In this document: positions 1 to 9,551 of the stretch, in pieces | Numbering within the stretch: position 1 is the first letter of the stretch | How the letters are laid out: the number at the start of each line of letters is the position of its first letter | From: Anoxynatronum buryatiense | GTDB lineage: Bacteria; Bacillota; Clostridia; Peptostreptococcales; Tindalliaceae | Length of the DNA: 64,000 nucleotides | Reading direction: 5' to 3' | NCBI RefSeq assembly: GCF_900182905.1 | Contig: NZ_FXUF01000008.1 | Location: 124,001-188,000 of the forward strand | The notes under the pieces: model-generated | Seen by the model: the letters and a program-made list of their open reading frames with translations, nothing else | Databases searched by the model: none | Told to the model about the DNA's origin: nothing | Program-made: the position numbers and the translations under genes

Positions 1-1
1 T

Positions 2-34
2 GATTATGAGCGTTTCTGTGAAGAGGAGGCATAA
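2..34 (+). CDS. gcvH: Glycine cleavage H protein, C-terminal tail (partial)
   Basis: The frame open from base 2 ends in a TAA at 32-34 and encodes [10 protein letters not shown]. GcvH proteins typically end in an acidic stretch after a Tyr-Glu-x-Phe-type motif, and gcvH commonly precedes gcvPA in clostridia. The stop lies one base before the gcvPA start, which fits an operon. Only ten codons are visible, so the identity rests on this tail and on context. Confidence 0.5.
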   Translation, partial: DYERFCEEEA

Positions 35-35
35 T

Positions 36-1382
36 ATGTTTCCATATATTCCCCACACCGAAGAAGATGTGAAATACATGCTGGATACGCTGGGGATGAA
101 AGAGCTGGAAGAACTGTTTGCCGACATCCCCAAAGAAGTGCGTCTTGGCCGGGAGCTGAACTTGGAGGCACCGAAGTCAGAGCTGGAAGTCCAGCGGCTG
201 ATGAATGGCCTGGCAAACAAAAACAAGCCCACAGGCGAGCTTTTAAGCTTTCTGGGAGCCGGTGCCTATGACCATTACATTCCCACGGTGGTGAAACACA
301 TCACCGGCCGGTCGGAATTCTACACCGCCTACACCCCTTACCAGGCTGAAATCAGCCAGGGAACCCTGCAGGCCATCTTTGAATTTCAGACCATGATTGC
401 CAACCTCACCGGGATGGATCTTTCCAATGCCTCCATGTATGACGGCTCCACAGCCACGGCAGAGGCGGCAGCAATGGCGGGAGATGCCACCCGGCGCAAG
501 GAGATTCTTATTTCAGAGACCGTGCATCCGGAAACCCGCCAGGTACTGAACACCTATGCTCATTTCAATGGACTGAAAGTGGAAACGGTGCCCGCAGCAG
601 CAGGTGTCACCGATCTTGAAAAGCTCAAGACCATGATCAGCAAAGAAACAGCCGGTGTCATTCTTCAGACACCCAACTTCTTTGGGATTATCGAAGAAGT
701 GGAAGAAGTCGAAAAAATGATTCACGAAGTCAAGGGTCTGCTCATTATGAATGTGGATCCCATTTCCCTGGGCATTCTGAAAGCACCGGGCGACCTGGGT
801 GCCGACATTGTGGTGGGTGAAGGCCATGCCATGGGGAATCCCATGAGCTACGGCGGCCCCTACCTGGGATTCATGGCCGCCACCACCAAACTGATGCGCA
901 AGATGCCCGGCCGCATTGCCGGCCAAACCACCGATATTGAAGGCAAAACGGGCTATGTGTTAACCCTGCAGACCCGGGAGCAGCACATCCGCCGTGAAAA
1001 GGCCACCTCCAACATCTGCTCCAACCAGGCGCTGAACGCCCTGGCAGCGTTGGTGTATATGTCGGTGCTGGGTAAAAAAGGCATTCAGGAAGTGGCGCGC
1101 CAATCTTACAAAAAAGCCCATCATGCCCTGACGGAAATTGAGAAGGTGACAGGCTTTAAAAGAACCTTTGACAAACCTTTCTTCAAAGAATTTGCAGTAC
1201 AGGTGCCCACATCACCGGCAGCTGTTAACGAAGCCCTTTTGAAAGAGGGAATTCTGGGCGGGTATGAACTGGGGAAACATTATCAGGATCAATCCAACAG
1301 CCTGCTTTTCTGCGTGACAGAAAAACGCACCCTGGATGACATCCAGCGGCTGGTGAAAGGTCTGGAGGTGGCAAAAGCATGA
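36..1382 (+). CDS. gcvPA: Glycine dehydrogenase (decarboxylating) subunit 1
   Basis: This is the N-terminal half of the split P protein of the glycine cleavage system. With GcvPB it decarboxylates glycine and passes the aminomethyl group to the lipoyl arm of GcvH in the cytoplasm. The product is 448 aa, the usual size for the split subunit, and has the family opening [13 protein letters not shown] and the segment [11 protein letters not shown]. The ATG at 36 is preceded by AGAGGAGG at 22-29. An in-frame ATG at 6 is less likely because it lies inside the preceding gcvH frame. The gene overlaps gcvPB by four bases (ATGA), so the two subunits are translationally coupled. The PLP lysine is in the partner subunit, as expected. 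Confidence 0.96.
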   Translation: MFPYIPHTEEDVKYMLDTLGMKELEELFADIPKEVRLGRELNLEAPKSELEVQRLMNGLANKNKPTGELLSFLGAGAYDHYIPTVVKHITGRSEFYTAYTPYQAEISQGTLQAIFEFQTMIANLTGMDLSNASMYDGSTATAEAAAMAGDATRRKEILISETVHPETRQVLNTYAHFNGLKVETVPAAAGVTDLEKLKTMISKETAGVILQTPNFFGIIEEVEEVEKMIHEVKGLLIMNVDPISLGILKAPGDLGADIVVGEGHAMGNPMSYGGPYLGFMAATTKLMRKMPGRIAGQTTDIEGKTGYVLTLQTREQHIRREKATSNICSNQALNALAALVYMSVLGKKGIQEVARQSYKKAHHALTEIEKVTGFKRTFDKPFFKEFAVQVPTSPAAVNEALLKEGILGGYELGKHYQDQSNSLLFCVTEKRTLDDIQRLVKGLEVAKA

Positions 1383-2848
1383 AAGAATACACCAAATTAC
1401 TGTGCGACATTACAAAACCCGGCAGAACCGGATACCGGCTGCCGCCAGATGAACTGAAAGACATGGAGGTGGAGAAGGGAATTCCCGCCGGCATGCTGCG
1501 GCAGGATGAACCCGCATTGCCTGAGGTGAGTGAAGTGGATGTGATTCGCCATTTTGTCAACCTCTCCCAAAAGAACTTCGCCATCGACAAAGGCTTCTAC
1601 CCCCTGGGTTCCTGCACCATGAAATACAATCCCAAAATCAATGAAGACATGGCGGCGCTGGCTGGCTTTGCCAATCTGCACCCTTATCAGCCGGAAGAAA
1701 CGGTTCAGGGAGCCCTTCAGCTGATGTATGAACTGGATGAAATGCTGGCGGAAATCACCGGAATGGAGCGGGTAACCCTTCAACCGGCAGCCGGTGCCCA
1801 CGGCGAAATGACCGGTCTGATGATCATGAAGGCTTATCATGAAAGCCGTGATGACCACAAACGAACCAAAATCATTGTGCCGGATTCAGCCCATGGCACC
1901 AATCCTTCCAGCGCTCAGGTGGTGGGTTTCGATGTGGTGGAAATCAAGTCCGACAAAAGCGGCAACGTTGACATTGAAAGCCTGAAGGCTGCCCTGAGTG
2001 ACGAAGTGGCAGGCCTGATGCTGACCAATCCCAGTACCCTGGGACTCTATGAAGAAAACATTCAGGAAGTGGCCCGGCTGGTTCATGAAGCCGGGGGACT
2101 GCTGTACTATGACGGTGCCAATGCCAATGCCATTCTGGGAATTTCCCGTCCCGGCGACATGGGCTTCGATGTGGTGCATCTGAACCTTCATAAAACCATG
2201 ACCACCCCCCACGGCGGCGGCGGTCCCGGCAGTGGTCCCGTGGGTGTGAAGAAACACCTGGTACCCTTCCTGCCGGCGCCCATGATTGAGAAAAAAGGCG
2301 ATACCTACTATCTGGATGAAGACCGGCCCCAAAGCATCGGCCGTATTCGCGCTTTCTATGGCAACTTCGGCATCAATGTGCGGGCCTATACCTACATGAA
2401 AACCATGGGAGCGGAAGGGCTGAAAAAAGTCAGTCAGATGGCGGTGCTGAACGCCAACTACCTGATGCATCACCTGAAGAACTACTACCGTCTCCCCATC
2501 GACCGGGTGTGCAAGCATGAATTTGTGCTGGCAGGACTGGGCAAGAAAGAGCTGGAAGTCAATACCATGGATGTTGCCAAGCGTCTGCTGGATTACGGGT
2601 TCCATCCACCCACAGTCTATTTCCCTCTGATTGTGCCGGAAGCCCTCATGATCGAGCCCACTGAGACAGAAAGCCTGGAAACGCTGGATGCCTTTATTGA
2701 AGCCATGGCAGCCATCTCCAAAGAAGCCGACGAAAATCCTGAACTGCTGAAATCAGCACCTCACGTAACACCGGTGCGCAGGTTGGATGAAGTCAAGGCG
2801 GCCCGGCAGCCGGTGCTGAAATGCGCCATGCCGGAGGGGCCGCAGTAG
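1379..2848 (+). CDS. gcvPB: Glycine dehydrogenase (decarboxylating) subunit 2
   Basis: This is the PLP-binding half of glycine decarboxylase. At 489 aa it has the usual length. The cofactor lysine lies in the motif [19 protein letters not shown], which matches the P-protein signature, and the glycine-rich stretch after it is intact. The ATG overlaps the gcvPA stop (ATGA), indicating coupled translation and a 1:1 complex. A strong hairpin with a T-run follows at 2886, so the gcv transcript probably ends here. The dihydrolipoamide dehydrogenase needed to reoxidise GcvH is probably the gene at 4027. Confidence 0.96.
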   Translation: MKEYTKLLCDITKPGRTGYRLPPDELKDMEVEKGIPAGMLRQDEPALPEVSEVDVIRHFVNLSQKNFAIDKGFYPLGSCTMKYNPKINEDMAALAGFANLHPYQPEETVQGALQLMYELDEMLAEITGMERVTLQPAAGAHGEMTGLMIMKAYHESRDDHKRTKIIVPDSAHGTNPSSAQVVGFDVVEIKSDKSGNVDIESLKAALSDEVAGLMLTNPSTLGLYEENIQEVARLVHEAGGLLYYDGANANAILGISRPGDMGFDVVHLNLHKTMTTPHGGGGPGSGPVGVKKHLVPFLPAPMIEKKGDTYYLDEDRPQSIGRIRAFYGNFGINVRAYTYMKTMGAEGLKKVSQMAVLNANYLMHHLKNYYRLPIDRVCKHEFVLAGLGKKELEVNTMDVAKRLLDYGFHPPTVYFPLIVPEALMIEPTETESLETLDAFIEAMAAISKEADENPELLKSAPHVTPVRRLDEVKAARQPVLKCAMPEGPQ

Positions 2849-2885
2849 CGTCATCAACAACTGACAAAGGGTTGAAGTGAAAGAT

Positions 2886-2912
2886 TGCCGGAGATTCTCC
2901 GGCACTCTTTTT
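2886..2912 (+). terminator. Rho-independent terminator after gcvPB
   Basis: The arms TGCCGGAGA and TCTCCGGCA can pair and are followed by CTCTTTTT. The hairpin lies about 40 bases after the gcvPB stop. Confidence 0.8.
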
Positions 2913-2957
2913 ACGATTGACGGTTGAGAAAACCGGTTATGATGGCAGGAAAAAGTT

Positions 2958-2986
2958 TTGACGGGGCGCTTTGGGTCGGTTATAAT
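2958..2986 (+). promoter_or_regulatory. Sigma-A promoter for AEC transporter-lpd operon
   Basis: TTGACG at 2958-2963 and TATAAT at 2981-2986 are separated by 17 bases, a near-consensus vegetative promoter. The predicted start, near 2993, is about 50 bases before the transporter ATG at 3044. Confidence 0.75.
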
Positions 2987-3043
2987 CATGCATAACAATG
3001 AATAAGCCTAATGAAGATTAAGCCGGCTGAAGGAGCGACCACT

Positions 3044-3982
3044 ATGATTTTTCTTAATGCAATTCAGAGTGTCCTTAGTATCATGATCATGATTGCCATC
3101 GGGTATGTGCTCACTAAAAGAGAGTGGTTTGACGAGCATACTTCCGCCATGTTTTCCCGGCTGGTGATGAACATCACCCTGCCGGCCATGATGGTGGCCA
3201 ACATGATGAACTTTTTCGACCGGGAACAGCTCCTGGTCATGGGAATGGGATTTCTGATTCCCCTGGCGGGCATGCTCTTGTCTTACGGTTGCGCCAAACT
3301 GACAGCAAAGCTGTTTCGGATTCCTCAAAATCAGCAGGGTGTTTTTTCCTGCATGTTTGCCATGTCCAATACCATTTTTGTGGGATTGCCGGTGAATGTG
3401 GCTCTCTTTGGAGACGTGAGCATTCCCTATGTACTGATTTACTTTGTGGCCAATACCATCATGTTCTGGACTGTGGGAGTGTACGGCATCCGGCGTGATG
3501 CCCGGGAAGAAGGCGGATTTTCACTGCAGGCGCTGCGAAAGGTGTTTACACCTCCCTTTGTGGCTTTTTTATTCGCTGCGCTGCTGATCCTGCTGAACAT
3601 TCCCCTGCCCCGGGTTGTTTTAGATACGGCCACCACTGTAGGCCGGATCACCACCCCTCTTTCCCTGTTTTTTGTGGGAATCGTACTGGTTTCGCTGCCT
3701 CTCAGCCAAATGAGGCTGAACAAGGCACTGGTGCTGGTACTGATGGGGCGGTATCTGATCTCACCACTGATGGTATATCTGTTGTTGCAATTGATACCGG
3801 TGCCCGCCATTATGCGCAATGTCTTTGTAATCCAGTCGGCCATGCCGGTGATGACTCAGGCGGTGATCGTGTCCCGGGCTTATGGGGCCGATGATCAGTT
3901 TGCAGCCCTGGGCGCCTCGGCGACCACCATCGCCAGTCTGGTGGTGATTCCCCTGTACCTGGTACTGCTGGGAGGGGCATAA
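3044..3982 (+). CDS. AEC (auxin efflux carrier) family transporter
   Basis: This is a hydrophobic 312-aa protein of about ten predicted membrane segments, the size and pattern of AEC permeases, which carry small organic acids such as malate or malonate. Recognisable family parts are the N-terminal GYVLTKREWFDEH, the segment LPAMMVANMM and the mid-protein repeat VFSCMFAMSNTIFVGLPV. I chose the ATG at 3044 because AAGGAG lies at 3030-3035; the in-frame ATG at 3011 has no good ribosome site. The gap to the lipoamide dehydrogenase gene is 44 bases with no terminator, so they are probably co-transcribed. The substrate cannot be told from sequence. Confidence 0.88.
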   Translation: MIFLNAIQSVLSIMIMIAIGYVLTKREWFDEHTSAMFSRLVMNITLPAMMVANMMNFFDREQLLVMGMGFLIPLAGMLLSYGCAKLTAKLFRIPQNQQGVFSCMFAMSNTIFVGLPVNVALFGDVSIPYVLIYFVANTIMFWTVGVYGIRRDAREEGGFSLQALRKVFTPPFVAFLFAALLILLNIPLPRVVLDTATTVGRITTPLSLFFVGIVLVSLPLSQMRLNKALVLVLMGRYLISPLMVYLLLQLIPVPAIMRNVFVIQSAMPVMTQAVIVSRAYGADDQFAALGASATTIASLVVIPLYLVLLGGA

Positions 3983-4026
3983 GAAAAAACAAGGCGGCGT
4001 GCACCACTTTAAGGGAGGCAATTTGA

Positions 4027-5436
4027 ATGAAGAAAGAATTGGTGATTATCGGAGCAGGTCCCGGTGGTTATGTGGCGGCCATTCGTGCGGCGCAGCTGGG
4101 CGCTCAGGTAACTCTTATTGAAGGAAGAGACATCGGTGGTACCTGCCTGAACCGGGGATGCATCTCCACCAAGGCACTGTATACCAATGCCAAAAAGATA
4201 AATGAATTAAAGGAAATGGCCCATTTCGGCATTCAGCTGGAAGGGTTTACCATCGATTTCGATACCATTCAGGAACGAAAGCAGTCAGTGGTGACCCAGC
4301 TGGTGTCAGGGATTGAACGGTTGCTGAAAGCCTACAAAGTGGAGATCATCAAAGGCTGGGCAACCCTGCAGGCAGATCAAACAATCGCAGTCGCCATGGA
4401 AGACGGCAGCACCCAGATTCTGGAAGCAGCACACATTCTGCTGGCGGCAGGCTCCAAGCCCTCTATTTTGCCGGTGGAAGGGGCCGATCTGCCAGGCGTC
4501 ATCACCAGTGATGACCTGTTGAATATCGAGCACGTACCCAAGCGGCTGGCAGTGGCCGGCAGCGGTGTCATTGGCATTGAGCTGGCAGCCATTTTCCAGG
4601 CCTTCGGCTCTGAAGTAACGGTCATTTCTTCCACGCTGTTGAAACGCATGGATGGCGAAATGGTGAAACGGGTACAGCCATACCTGAAAAAACAAGGGCT
4701 GAACCTGCTTCAGGACTGCCGGGTCACCGGTGTGACACGTGAAAATGAGGTATTGACAGTGGAAGTGCGCAACAAGAAAACAGGTGACACAGACACCGTT
4801 ACGGCCGATGTGCTATTGATGGCCCCTGGCCGGGAGCCCATGGTGGACCGTCTTGGTCTTGAAGCGGCGGGAGTGGCCCACGACGCCAAAGGTATCCGGG
4901 TGAACGACAACTTTGAAACCAATGTGCCTGGCATTTACGCCATCGGAGATGCTCTGGGGGGTATGATGCTGGCCCATGTGGCCTCTCACCAGGGAATTGC
5001 CGCGGTGGAAAGAATCATGGGACACACACCTGAAATTCGGCTGGATGTGGTGCCGGACTGTGTCTTCATGGATCCCCAGCTGGCAGGTGTGGGCAAAACA
5101 GAAGAAGAACTGAAAGAAGCGGGCATTCCCTACATTTCAGGCAAGTTCCTCTTTGGCGCCAATGGCAAAGCCCTTGCCATGGGTGAAACTGACGGATTTG
5201 TTAAAATACTGGCCCGGGAAGATGACCATCGGCTGCTGGGAGCTCATATTATGGGCCCTCATGCCTCAGACCTGATCCATGAACTGGCGCTGGCCCTGGC
5301 CCACGACATGACCCTGGAAGATGTGGCCAATACCATTCACGCCCATCCCACCCTGGCAGAAAGTGTGCTGGAGGCGGTGCTGGCCACCAAAGGCGAAGCC
5401 ATTCACAACGCACCTCCCCGCAAACCGAAAAAATAA
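4027..5436 (+). CDS. lpdA: Dihydrolipoamide dehydrogenase (E3/L protein)
   Basis: This FAD enzyme reoxidises dihydrolipoyl groups with NAD+. The 469-aa protein has the FAD-binding motif GAGPGGYVAA, the redox pair Cys40 and Cys45 in GGTCLNRGC, a second nucleotide fold at AVAGSGVIGIEL, and the C-terminal His/Glu active-site motif HAHPTLAE. Its position after the gcvPA-gcvPB block suggests it is the L protein of the glycine cleavage system. A second, 463-aa E3 is encoded with the aco-type genes at 15417 and probably serves that complex. The ATG has AGGGAGG about eight bases upstream. A GC-rich hairpin follows at 5466. Confidence 0.95.
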   Translation: MKKELVIIGAGPGGYVAAIRAAQLGAQVTLIEGRDIGGTCLNRGCISTKALYTNAKKINELKEMAHFGIQLEGFTIDFDTIQERKQSVVTQLVSGIERLLKAYKVEIIKGWATLQADQTIAVAMEDGSTQILEAAHILLAAGSKPSILPVEGADLPGVITSDDLLNIEHVPKRLAVAGSGVIGIELAAIFQAFGSEVTVISSTLLKRMDGEMVKRVQPYLKKQGLNLLQDCRVTGVTRENEVLTVEVRNKKTGDTDTVTADVLLMAPGREPMVDRLGLEAAGVAHDAKGIRVNDNFETNVPGIYAIGDALGGMMLAHVASHQGIAAVERIMGHTPEIRLDVVPDCVFMDPQLAGVGKTEEELKEAGIPYISGKFLFGANGKALAMGETDGFVKILAREDDHRLLGAHIMGPHASDLIHELALALAHDMTLEDVANTIHAHPTLAESVLEAVLATKGEAIHNAPPRKPKK

Positions 5437-5465
5437 CAGATCACATCAGGCAATATCTTCAGTCA

Positions 5466-5490
5466 ACCGGCTCTCCAAAAGGGAGCCGGT
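5466..5490 (+). terminator. Hairpin terminator after lpdA
   Basis: ACCGGCTC and GAGCCGGT pair around a short CAAAA-type loop. The following AATACTTT is only weakly T-rich, so termination may be partial. Confidence 0.6.
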
Positions 5491-5502
5491 AATACTTTGA
5501 CC

Positions 5503-5558
5503 AATTATTAAAATAATTACAAATATGTATTGAAATTAATTACTATTTATGTTTAAAT
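5503..5558 (+). promoter_or_regulatory. Peroxiredoxin promoter with upstream palindrome
   Basis: TTGAAA (5530-5535) and TTAAAT (5553-5558) are 17 bases apart. Just upstream, 5503-5518 is a perfect inverted repeat AATTATT-AA-AATAATT, resembling in size the 7-1-7 sites of Fur/PerR-family repressors. The region is very AT-rich, so chance symmetry is possible. A PerR-type role is inferred only from the downstream peroxiredoxin. Confidence 0.4.
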
Positions 5559-5621
5559 AGTTTATGACAGGATATAAATTAAAAAGAAAAACTCATTCAA
5601 ACACATCAGGAGGTTGAAAAA

Positions 5622-6167
5622 ATGGCAGAGCGTCTTGTTGGCAACAAAGCCCCTTACTTTGAAATGAAATATGTGGATGGTGAAGGGGAACGGTTTGGAA
5701 AGGTAACACTGGATGACTATAAGGGTAAATGGCTGGTCATGTTCTTCTATCCCCTTGATTTTACATTCGTTTGCCCCACTGAAATCACCGGAATTAACAG
5801 CCGGATTGAAGACTTCGCCAAAGCCAATGCCGAAGTGCTGGGCGTCAGCACAGACAGTGAACATTCCCATAAAGCCTGGATTCATCAGGCTCATGATAAG
5901 GGCGGTCTTGGAAAGCTCCAGTTCCCCCTGGCTTCTGATATGACACAGAAGGTGGCGAAGGATTATGGCGTGCTGGTGGAAGAAGACGGCATTGCCCTTC
6001 GCGGTCTTTTCATTATCGACCCTGAAGGTGTGGTCCGCTACAGTGTGGTCCATGACCTGAACGTAGGCCGCAGCGTGGAAGAAACCCTCCGGGTGCTCCA
6101 GGCATTGAAAACCGGCGGATTATGCCCTGTTAACTGGAATCCGGGAGACGAAACGCTGGAAGGTTAA
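5622..6167 (+). CDS. 2-Cys peroxiredoxin (AhpC/Prx1 type)
   Basis: This is a thiol peroxidase that reduces H2O2 and organic hydroperoxides. The 181-aa protein has the peroxidatic Cys51 in FTFVCPTE, the conserved arginine in GLFIIDPEGVVR, and a resolving Cys168 in GGLCPVNW, so it is a typical 2-Cys enzyme. The length is normal. AGGAGG lies before the ATG. The gene is monocistronic, between a promoter near 5530 and a strong terminator at 6211. No dedicated reductase (AhpF or thioredoxin reductase) lies next to it. Confidence 0.95.
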   Translation: MAERLVGNKAPYFEMKYVDGEGERFGKVTLDDYKGKWLVMFFYPLDFTFVCPTEITGINSRIEDFAKANAEVLGVSTDSEHSHKAWIHQAHDKGGLGKLQFPLASDMTQKVAKDYGVLVEEDGIALRGLFIIDPEGVVRYSVVHDLNVGRSVEETLRVLQALKTGGLCPVNWNPGDETLEG

Positions 6168-6210
6168 CCAACATCGATCATTTCGTTATTTCAGTCACTC
6201 CCTTTTTGGG

Positions 6211-6237
6211 CCGGCAGATCACTGCCGGTCTTTTTTT
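6211..6237 (+). terminator. Rho-independent terminator after peroxiredoxin
   Basis: CCGGCAG and CTGCCGG pair around a four-base loop and are followed by TCTTTTTTTC, a textbook intrinsic terminator. Confidence 0.9.
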
Positions 6238-6257
6238 CTTTCATTTTTGGTGGAATG

Positions 6258-6266
6258 TGGTAGAAT
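6258..6266 (+). promoter_or_regulatory. Extended -10 promoter of the sigma-54 activator gene
   Basis: TGGTAGAAT is a TG-n extended -10 element located about 95 bases before the activator ATG. No convincing -35 hexamer is seen. Confidence 0.4.
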
Positions 6267-6361
6267 AAGACACAAATCAGAAACGACAGCCCGGTTGGGG
6301 AGCACAGCTGAAAACGGTTGCAGCGAAGAGCTGTTGCAATACAGGTAACGGAGGGGAACGC

Positions 6362-8242
6362 ATGTCAGATGAACAAATACGGGATGATCAACTGAGTCGG
6401 ATCAGAATCGATCAAAAAGCCTTTCAACACCTGCTGGAAGATAAGAAAGAGCTGATTCAAAATGCCCAGATTTTCATGGACTATATTTTTTCGTTTATGC
6501 CGGAAAAGAATTTTGTGATTGTCCTGACAGATGAAAAGGCCAATATTCTGAAGGTTGCCGGCGGACAAACGCTGATGCAGCTTTGCAATGATGAAATGCG
6601 ATTTTTGGAAGGTACCTGCTGGATGAAGGAAGGGGTGGGCAAAACAGCCATCTCTGAAGCCATCAACACCGGCATGCCTGCAAAGCTGTGTGGTGAAGAC
6701 CACCCCATGTCAGTGCATCAAAGCTGGTCCTGCTATGCGGCGCCCATCGTGGATGCCGACGGCATGCTCCAGGGGGTATTGTGCCTCACGGAAAACACCC
6801 GCCAGGAAAACCCCAATGCACTGGGCATGGTGATTGCATCTGCCAAAGGCATTGAAAATCAGATTAAGAACATGGACAAGGCCATCAAACTGAAAGAACA
6901 GTTGAAATACCAAAGTGCCATCGTGGAGAACATGTCCGATGGCTTCCTCACCATCGACCAGTATGGCAAACTTACATACATTAACCGAAAAGGGGCGGAA
7001 CTGCTGGCCCTTGATCAGCATACCTGCATTGGCAAGCACGTGGGAGATCTGGTGCCCTTTAAACCCATCATTCTTGAAGTGCTGGAAACGGGGAAAGGGT
7101 ATACCGACAGGGAATATGTGCTTGAAAACCTGAAAGGGAAAAAAATGCATCTCCTGAAGACGGCCATGCCCATTAAGGATGAACAGGGTGAATTGGTGGG
7201 TGTGATTGACATTTTCAAAGAGATTAAACAGATAAAAAAAATGATTAACTCCATGGTGGGGGCTCAGGCCACTTTCAGTTTTGGCGATATCCTGGGAAAC
7301 AGCCAGGCATTGCGGGAGTGCATCCAAAAATCAAAGGTGGCGGCCCAAAGTCTTTCCAGTGTGTTGATACAGGGAGAAAGCGGTACGGGCAAGGAGCTTT
7401 TTGCCCATGCCATTCACCGGGAAAGCCAGCGGAGTGAAGGACCCTTTGTGGCCATCAACTGCGCTGCCATCCCCAAAGAGTTGATTGAAAGCGAACTTTT
7501 TGGTTATGCTGCCGGTGCCTTTACCGGCGGCGTGAAAGGCGGCCGTCCCGGCAAATTTGAGCTGGCGCATGGCGGCACCATTTTTCTGGATGAAATCGGC
7601 GATATGCCTCTCAATATCCAGGCCAAGCTGCTGCGGGTGCTTCAGGACAAGAAAATTGTCAGGGTGGGCGGCGATACGGTGTTTGATGTGGATGTGCGCA
7701 TTGTTGCGGCGACCAACCGCAGCTTATACAACGACTGCACCAAGGGGTTGTTCCGGTGGGATATCTACTACCGTCTAAATGTGCTCAGCATTCAGCTGCC
7801 ACCCCTGCGGGAGCGGGAGTGCGATGTGCGGCTGCTGGCAGATTTCTTTGTGCAGAAAATTGCCGGCCGGGAACAGAAAAATATTCAGGGCATCGACACC
7901 CGGGTGTATGAAATGCTCAAAGGGCATCACTGGCCCGGAAATGTGAGGGAGCTGGAAAATGTGATGGAACAAGCGGTCAACCTGTGTGATGCTGAACAGA
8001 TCCTGCCGGAACACCTGCCAGCCTTTATTACCCGTGAAAGCGCTCCTGTGGAAGCGAAACCTGATTTAAACTTCTATCTAAGGCCTCTTGAGGATGTTGA
8101 AAAAGAAACCATCCTCAAGGCCCTTGCCTATACCAACGGGAATGTATCACGAACGGCCAAGCTGCTGAATGTCAGTCGAAATACACTTTACAACAAAATG
8201 CAGAAATATGATGCTGTATCAACAGTGAATGCAGGGGAATAA
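6362..8242 (+). CDS. acoR: Sigma-54-dependent activator, AcoR-like
   Basis: This 626-aa enhancer-binding protein probably switches on the adjacent aco-type operon. In order it has a GAF-like sensor (about residues 40-180), a PAS domain (about 185-290), an AAA+ sigma-54 interaction domain (about 305-540) with Walker A GESGTGKE and the Walker B region [11 protein letters not shown], and a C-terminal Fis-type helix-turn-helix ([19 protein letters not shown]). The sigma-54 contact loop reads GAFTGG rather than the usual GAFTGA. The start has GGAGGGG six to eight bases upstream. Three symmetrical sites and a -24/-12 promoter lie immediately downstream of the gene, which is direct sequence support for its target. 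The effector (acetoin or another small molecule) is not known from sequence. Confidence 0.9.
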   Translation: MSDEQIRDDQLSRIRIDQKAFQHLLEDKKELIQNAQIFMDYIFSFMPEKNFVIVLTDEKANILKVAGGQTLMQLCNDEMRFLEGTCWMKEGVGKTAISEAINTGMPAKLCGEDHPMSVHQSWSCYAAPIVDADGMLQGVLCLTENTRQENPNALGMVIASAKGIENQIKNMDKAIKLKEQLKYQSAIVENMSDGFLTIDQYGKLTYINRKGAELLALDQHTCIGKHVGDLVPFKPIILEVLETGKGYTDREYVLENLKGKKMHLLKTAMPIKDEQGELVGVIDIFKEIKQIKKMINSMVGAQATFSFGDILGNSQALRECIQKSKVAAQSLSSVLIQGESGTGKELFAHAIHRESQRSEGPFVAINCAAIPKELIESELFGYAAGAFTGGVKGGRPGKFELAHGGTIFLDEIGDMPLNIQAKLLRVLQDKKIVRVGGDTVFDVDVRIVAATNRSLYNDCTKGLFRWDIYYRLNVLSIQLPPLRERECDVRLLADFFVQKIAGREQKNIQGIDTRVYEMLKGHHWPGNVRELENVMEQAVNLCDAEQILPEHLPAFITRESAPVEAKPDLNFYLRPLEDVEKETILKALAYTNGNVSRTAKLLNVSRNTLYNKMQKYDAVSTVNAGE

Positions 8243-8263
8243 GGGGTTGAAACATGGAATGCA

Positions 8264-8371
8264 TGCTCAAAAAATGAGCACTGCTCAAATAATGCGCAAA
8301 TCAAGCTGAAAAGCTTGCGATATTGGGAAGCACAGGATTATCAAGTAAAAAAACTGCTCATTTGTTGAGCA
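8264..8371 (+). promoter_or_regulatory. Three upstream activating sites for the sigma-54 activator
   Basis: Three copies of the inverted repeat TGCTCA-N5-TGAGCA occur at 8264-8280 (perfect), 8282-8298 (second arm TGCGCA) and 8355-8371 (perfect). They lie about 165-270 bases upstream of the predicted start of the acoA transcript, the usual distance for enhancer sites, and directly after the activator gene. The first two are one base apart, suggesting cooperative binding. Confidence 0.8.
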
Positions 8372-8376
8372 GTTTT
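8349..8376 (+). terminator. Terminator of the activator gene, overlapping an activator site
   Basis: AAAACTGCTCA and TGAGCAGTTTTT form a hairpin followed by T residues. The same bases contain the third activator site, so one palindrome may serve as both terminator (RNA) and enhancer (DNA). Confidence 0.6.
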
Positions 8377-8509
8377 TCGATTTTGATGACAATTAAATGG
8401 ATATAGTCTGTGTTGGAAAAGACGCACTTCAGCAGGAACACCATTAGACAATTCGTGTAACCCTTGAAAACAGCTGTGCGCCAGATAAAGATCTTCAGAC
8501 AGGAAAAAC

Positions 8510-8525
8510 TGGCACGGCCTTTGCA
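8510..8525 (+). promoter_or_regulatory. Sigma-54 (-24/-12) promoter of acoA
   Basis: TGGCACGGCCTTTGCA matches the consensus TGGCACG-N4-TTGCW exactly, with ten bases between the invariant GG (8511-8512) and GC (8523-8524). Transcription should begin near 8536, about 40 bases before the acoA start codon. Confidence 0.93.
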
Positions 8526-8577
8526 ATAAAGATGGTCAGGACAAACCAGTTTAAAAACTGTTCAGGAGGTGTCGGAT

Positions 8578-9537
8578 TTGTATTCAAAGGAATTATTAGT
8601 TCACTTTTATCGCACCATGGTACGGATTCGCCGCTTTGAGGAATCCATCAGTGAATTCTCTCAAAAAGGTGAAATCCCGGGTTTTGTCCACCTCTACATT
8701 GGTGAAGAAGCCATTGCCACCGGCGTATGTGCCAATCTTACCAAAAAAGACTACATTCAGAGCACGCATCGCGGCCATGGACATACCATTGCCAAAGGTG
8801 CACAGGTGGATCGCATGATGGCAGAGCTTTTTGGCAAGAAAACCGGCTACTGCAAAGGAAAAGGCGGCTCCATGCACATTGCTGACTTCAGTGTGGGCAT
8901 GCTGGGAGCCAACGGCATTGTCGGCGGGGGCTATAACATGGCCGTAGGGGCTGGATTGGCTGAGACGCTGAAAGGAACAGACAACATCTCGGTGGTGTTC
9001 TTTGGAGACGGCGCCTCCAACAGAGGCACCTTTCATGAGGCCCTGAACATGGCGGCAGTATGGAAACTGCCGGTGATCTTCGTTTGTGAAAACAACGAAT
9101 GGGCTTCCACCACGGCCCTCCATGAGCAGACAGCAGTGAAAGACATTGCCGTGAGAGCGGTGGCCTATGACATCCCCGGGTGCACGGTTGACGGCAACGA
9201 TGTTTTTGCCGTTTACGAAGCAGCCCAGGAAGCGGTGGAACGGGCCCGCAGGGGTGAGGGACCAACCCTGCTGGAGGCTAAAACCCTGCGCATTGACGGC
9301 CACTTTGTGGGAGACCCCCAAGTGTACCGCAGCCGGGAAGAAACAATGAATCGTTTCAAGGCAAACGATCCCATTATACGTTTTGAAGAAAAAGCAGTGC
9401 AGGACCAGTTGTTGTCAGAAGAAGAACTGAAAACCATCCGTGATGAAGTGGAACAGGAGATACAGGAAGCCATCACCTTTGCGCTGGAAAGTCCTTTTCC
9501 CGATGTTTCAGAACTCTATACGGATCTATACGTATAA
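8578..9537 (+). CDS. acoA: Acetoin/2-oxoacid dehydrogenase E1 alpha subunit
   Basis: This is the thiamine-diphosphate E1 alpha chain, which with AcoB cleaves acetoin (or a related 2-oxo compound) and transfers the acyl group to the lipoyl arm of AcoC. The 319-aa protein has the TPP/Mg motif running from GDGASNRGTFHEALN to CENNEWAST, and the early RRFEESI helix. The start is taken as TTG at 8578, eight bases after AGGAGG (8564-8569); the in-frame GTG at 8569 sits inside that ribosome site. It is the first gene of the sigma-54-controlled operon. Acetoin is the best guess from gene order and the AcoR-like activator, but pyruvate-type substrates cannot be excluded. Confidence 0.9.
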   Translation: MYSKELLVHFYRTMVRIRRFEESISEFSQKGEIPGFVHLYIGEEAIATGVCANLTKKDYIQSTHRGHGHTIAKGAQVDRMMAELFGKKTGYCKGKGGSMHIADFSVGMLGANGIVGGGYNMAVGAGLAETLKGTDNISVVFFGDGASNRGTFHEALNMAAVWKLPVIFVCENNEWASTTALHEQTAVKDIAVRAVAYDIPGCTVDGNDVFAVYEAAQEAVERARRGEGPTLLEAKTLRIDGHFVGDPQVYRSREETMNRFKANDPIIRFEEKAVQDQLLSEEELKTIRDEVEQEIQEAITFALESPFPDVSELYTDLYV

Positions 9538-9551
9538 CAGGAGGGTACAGG

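Noticed and set aside
5562-6053. A minus-strand reading frame opposite the peroxiredoxin gene
   Set aside because: It mirrors the codons of a well-supported gene and has no ribosome site or family features. Similar long opposite frames over gcvPB, citrate lyase, topB and the first binding lipoprotein were dismissed for the same reason.
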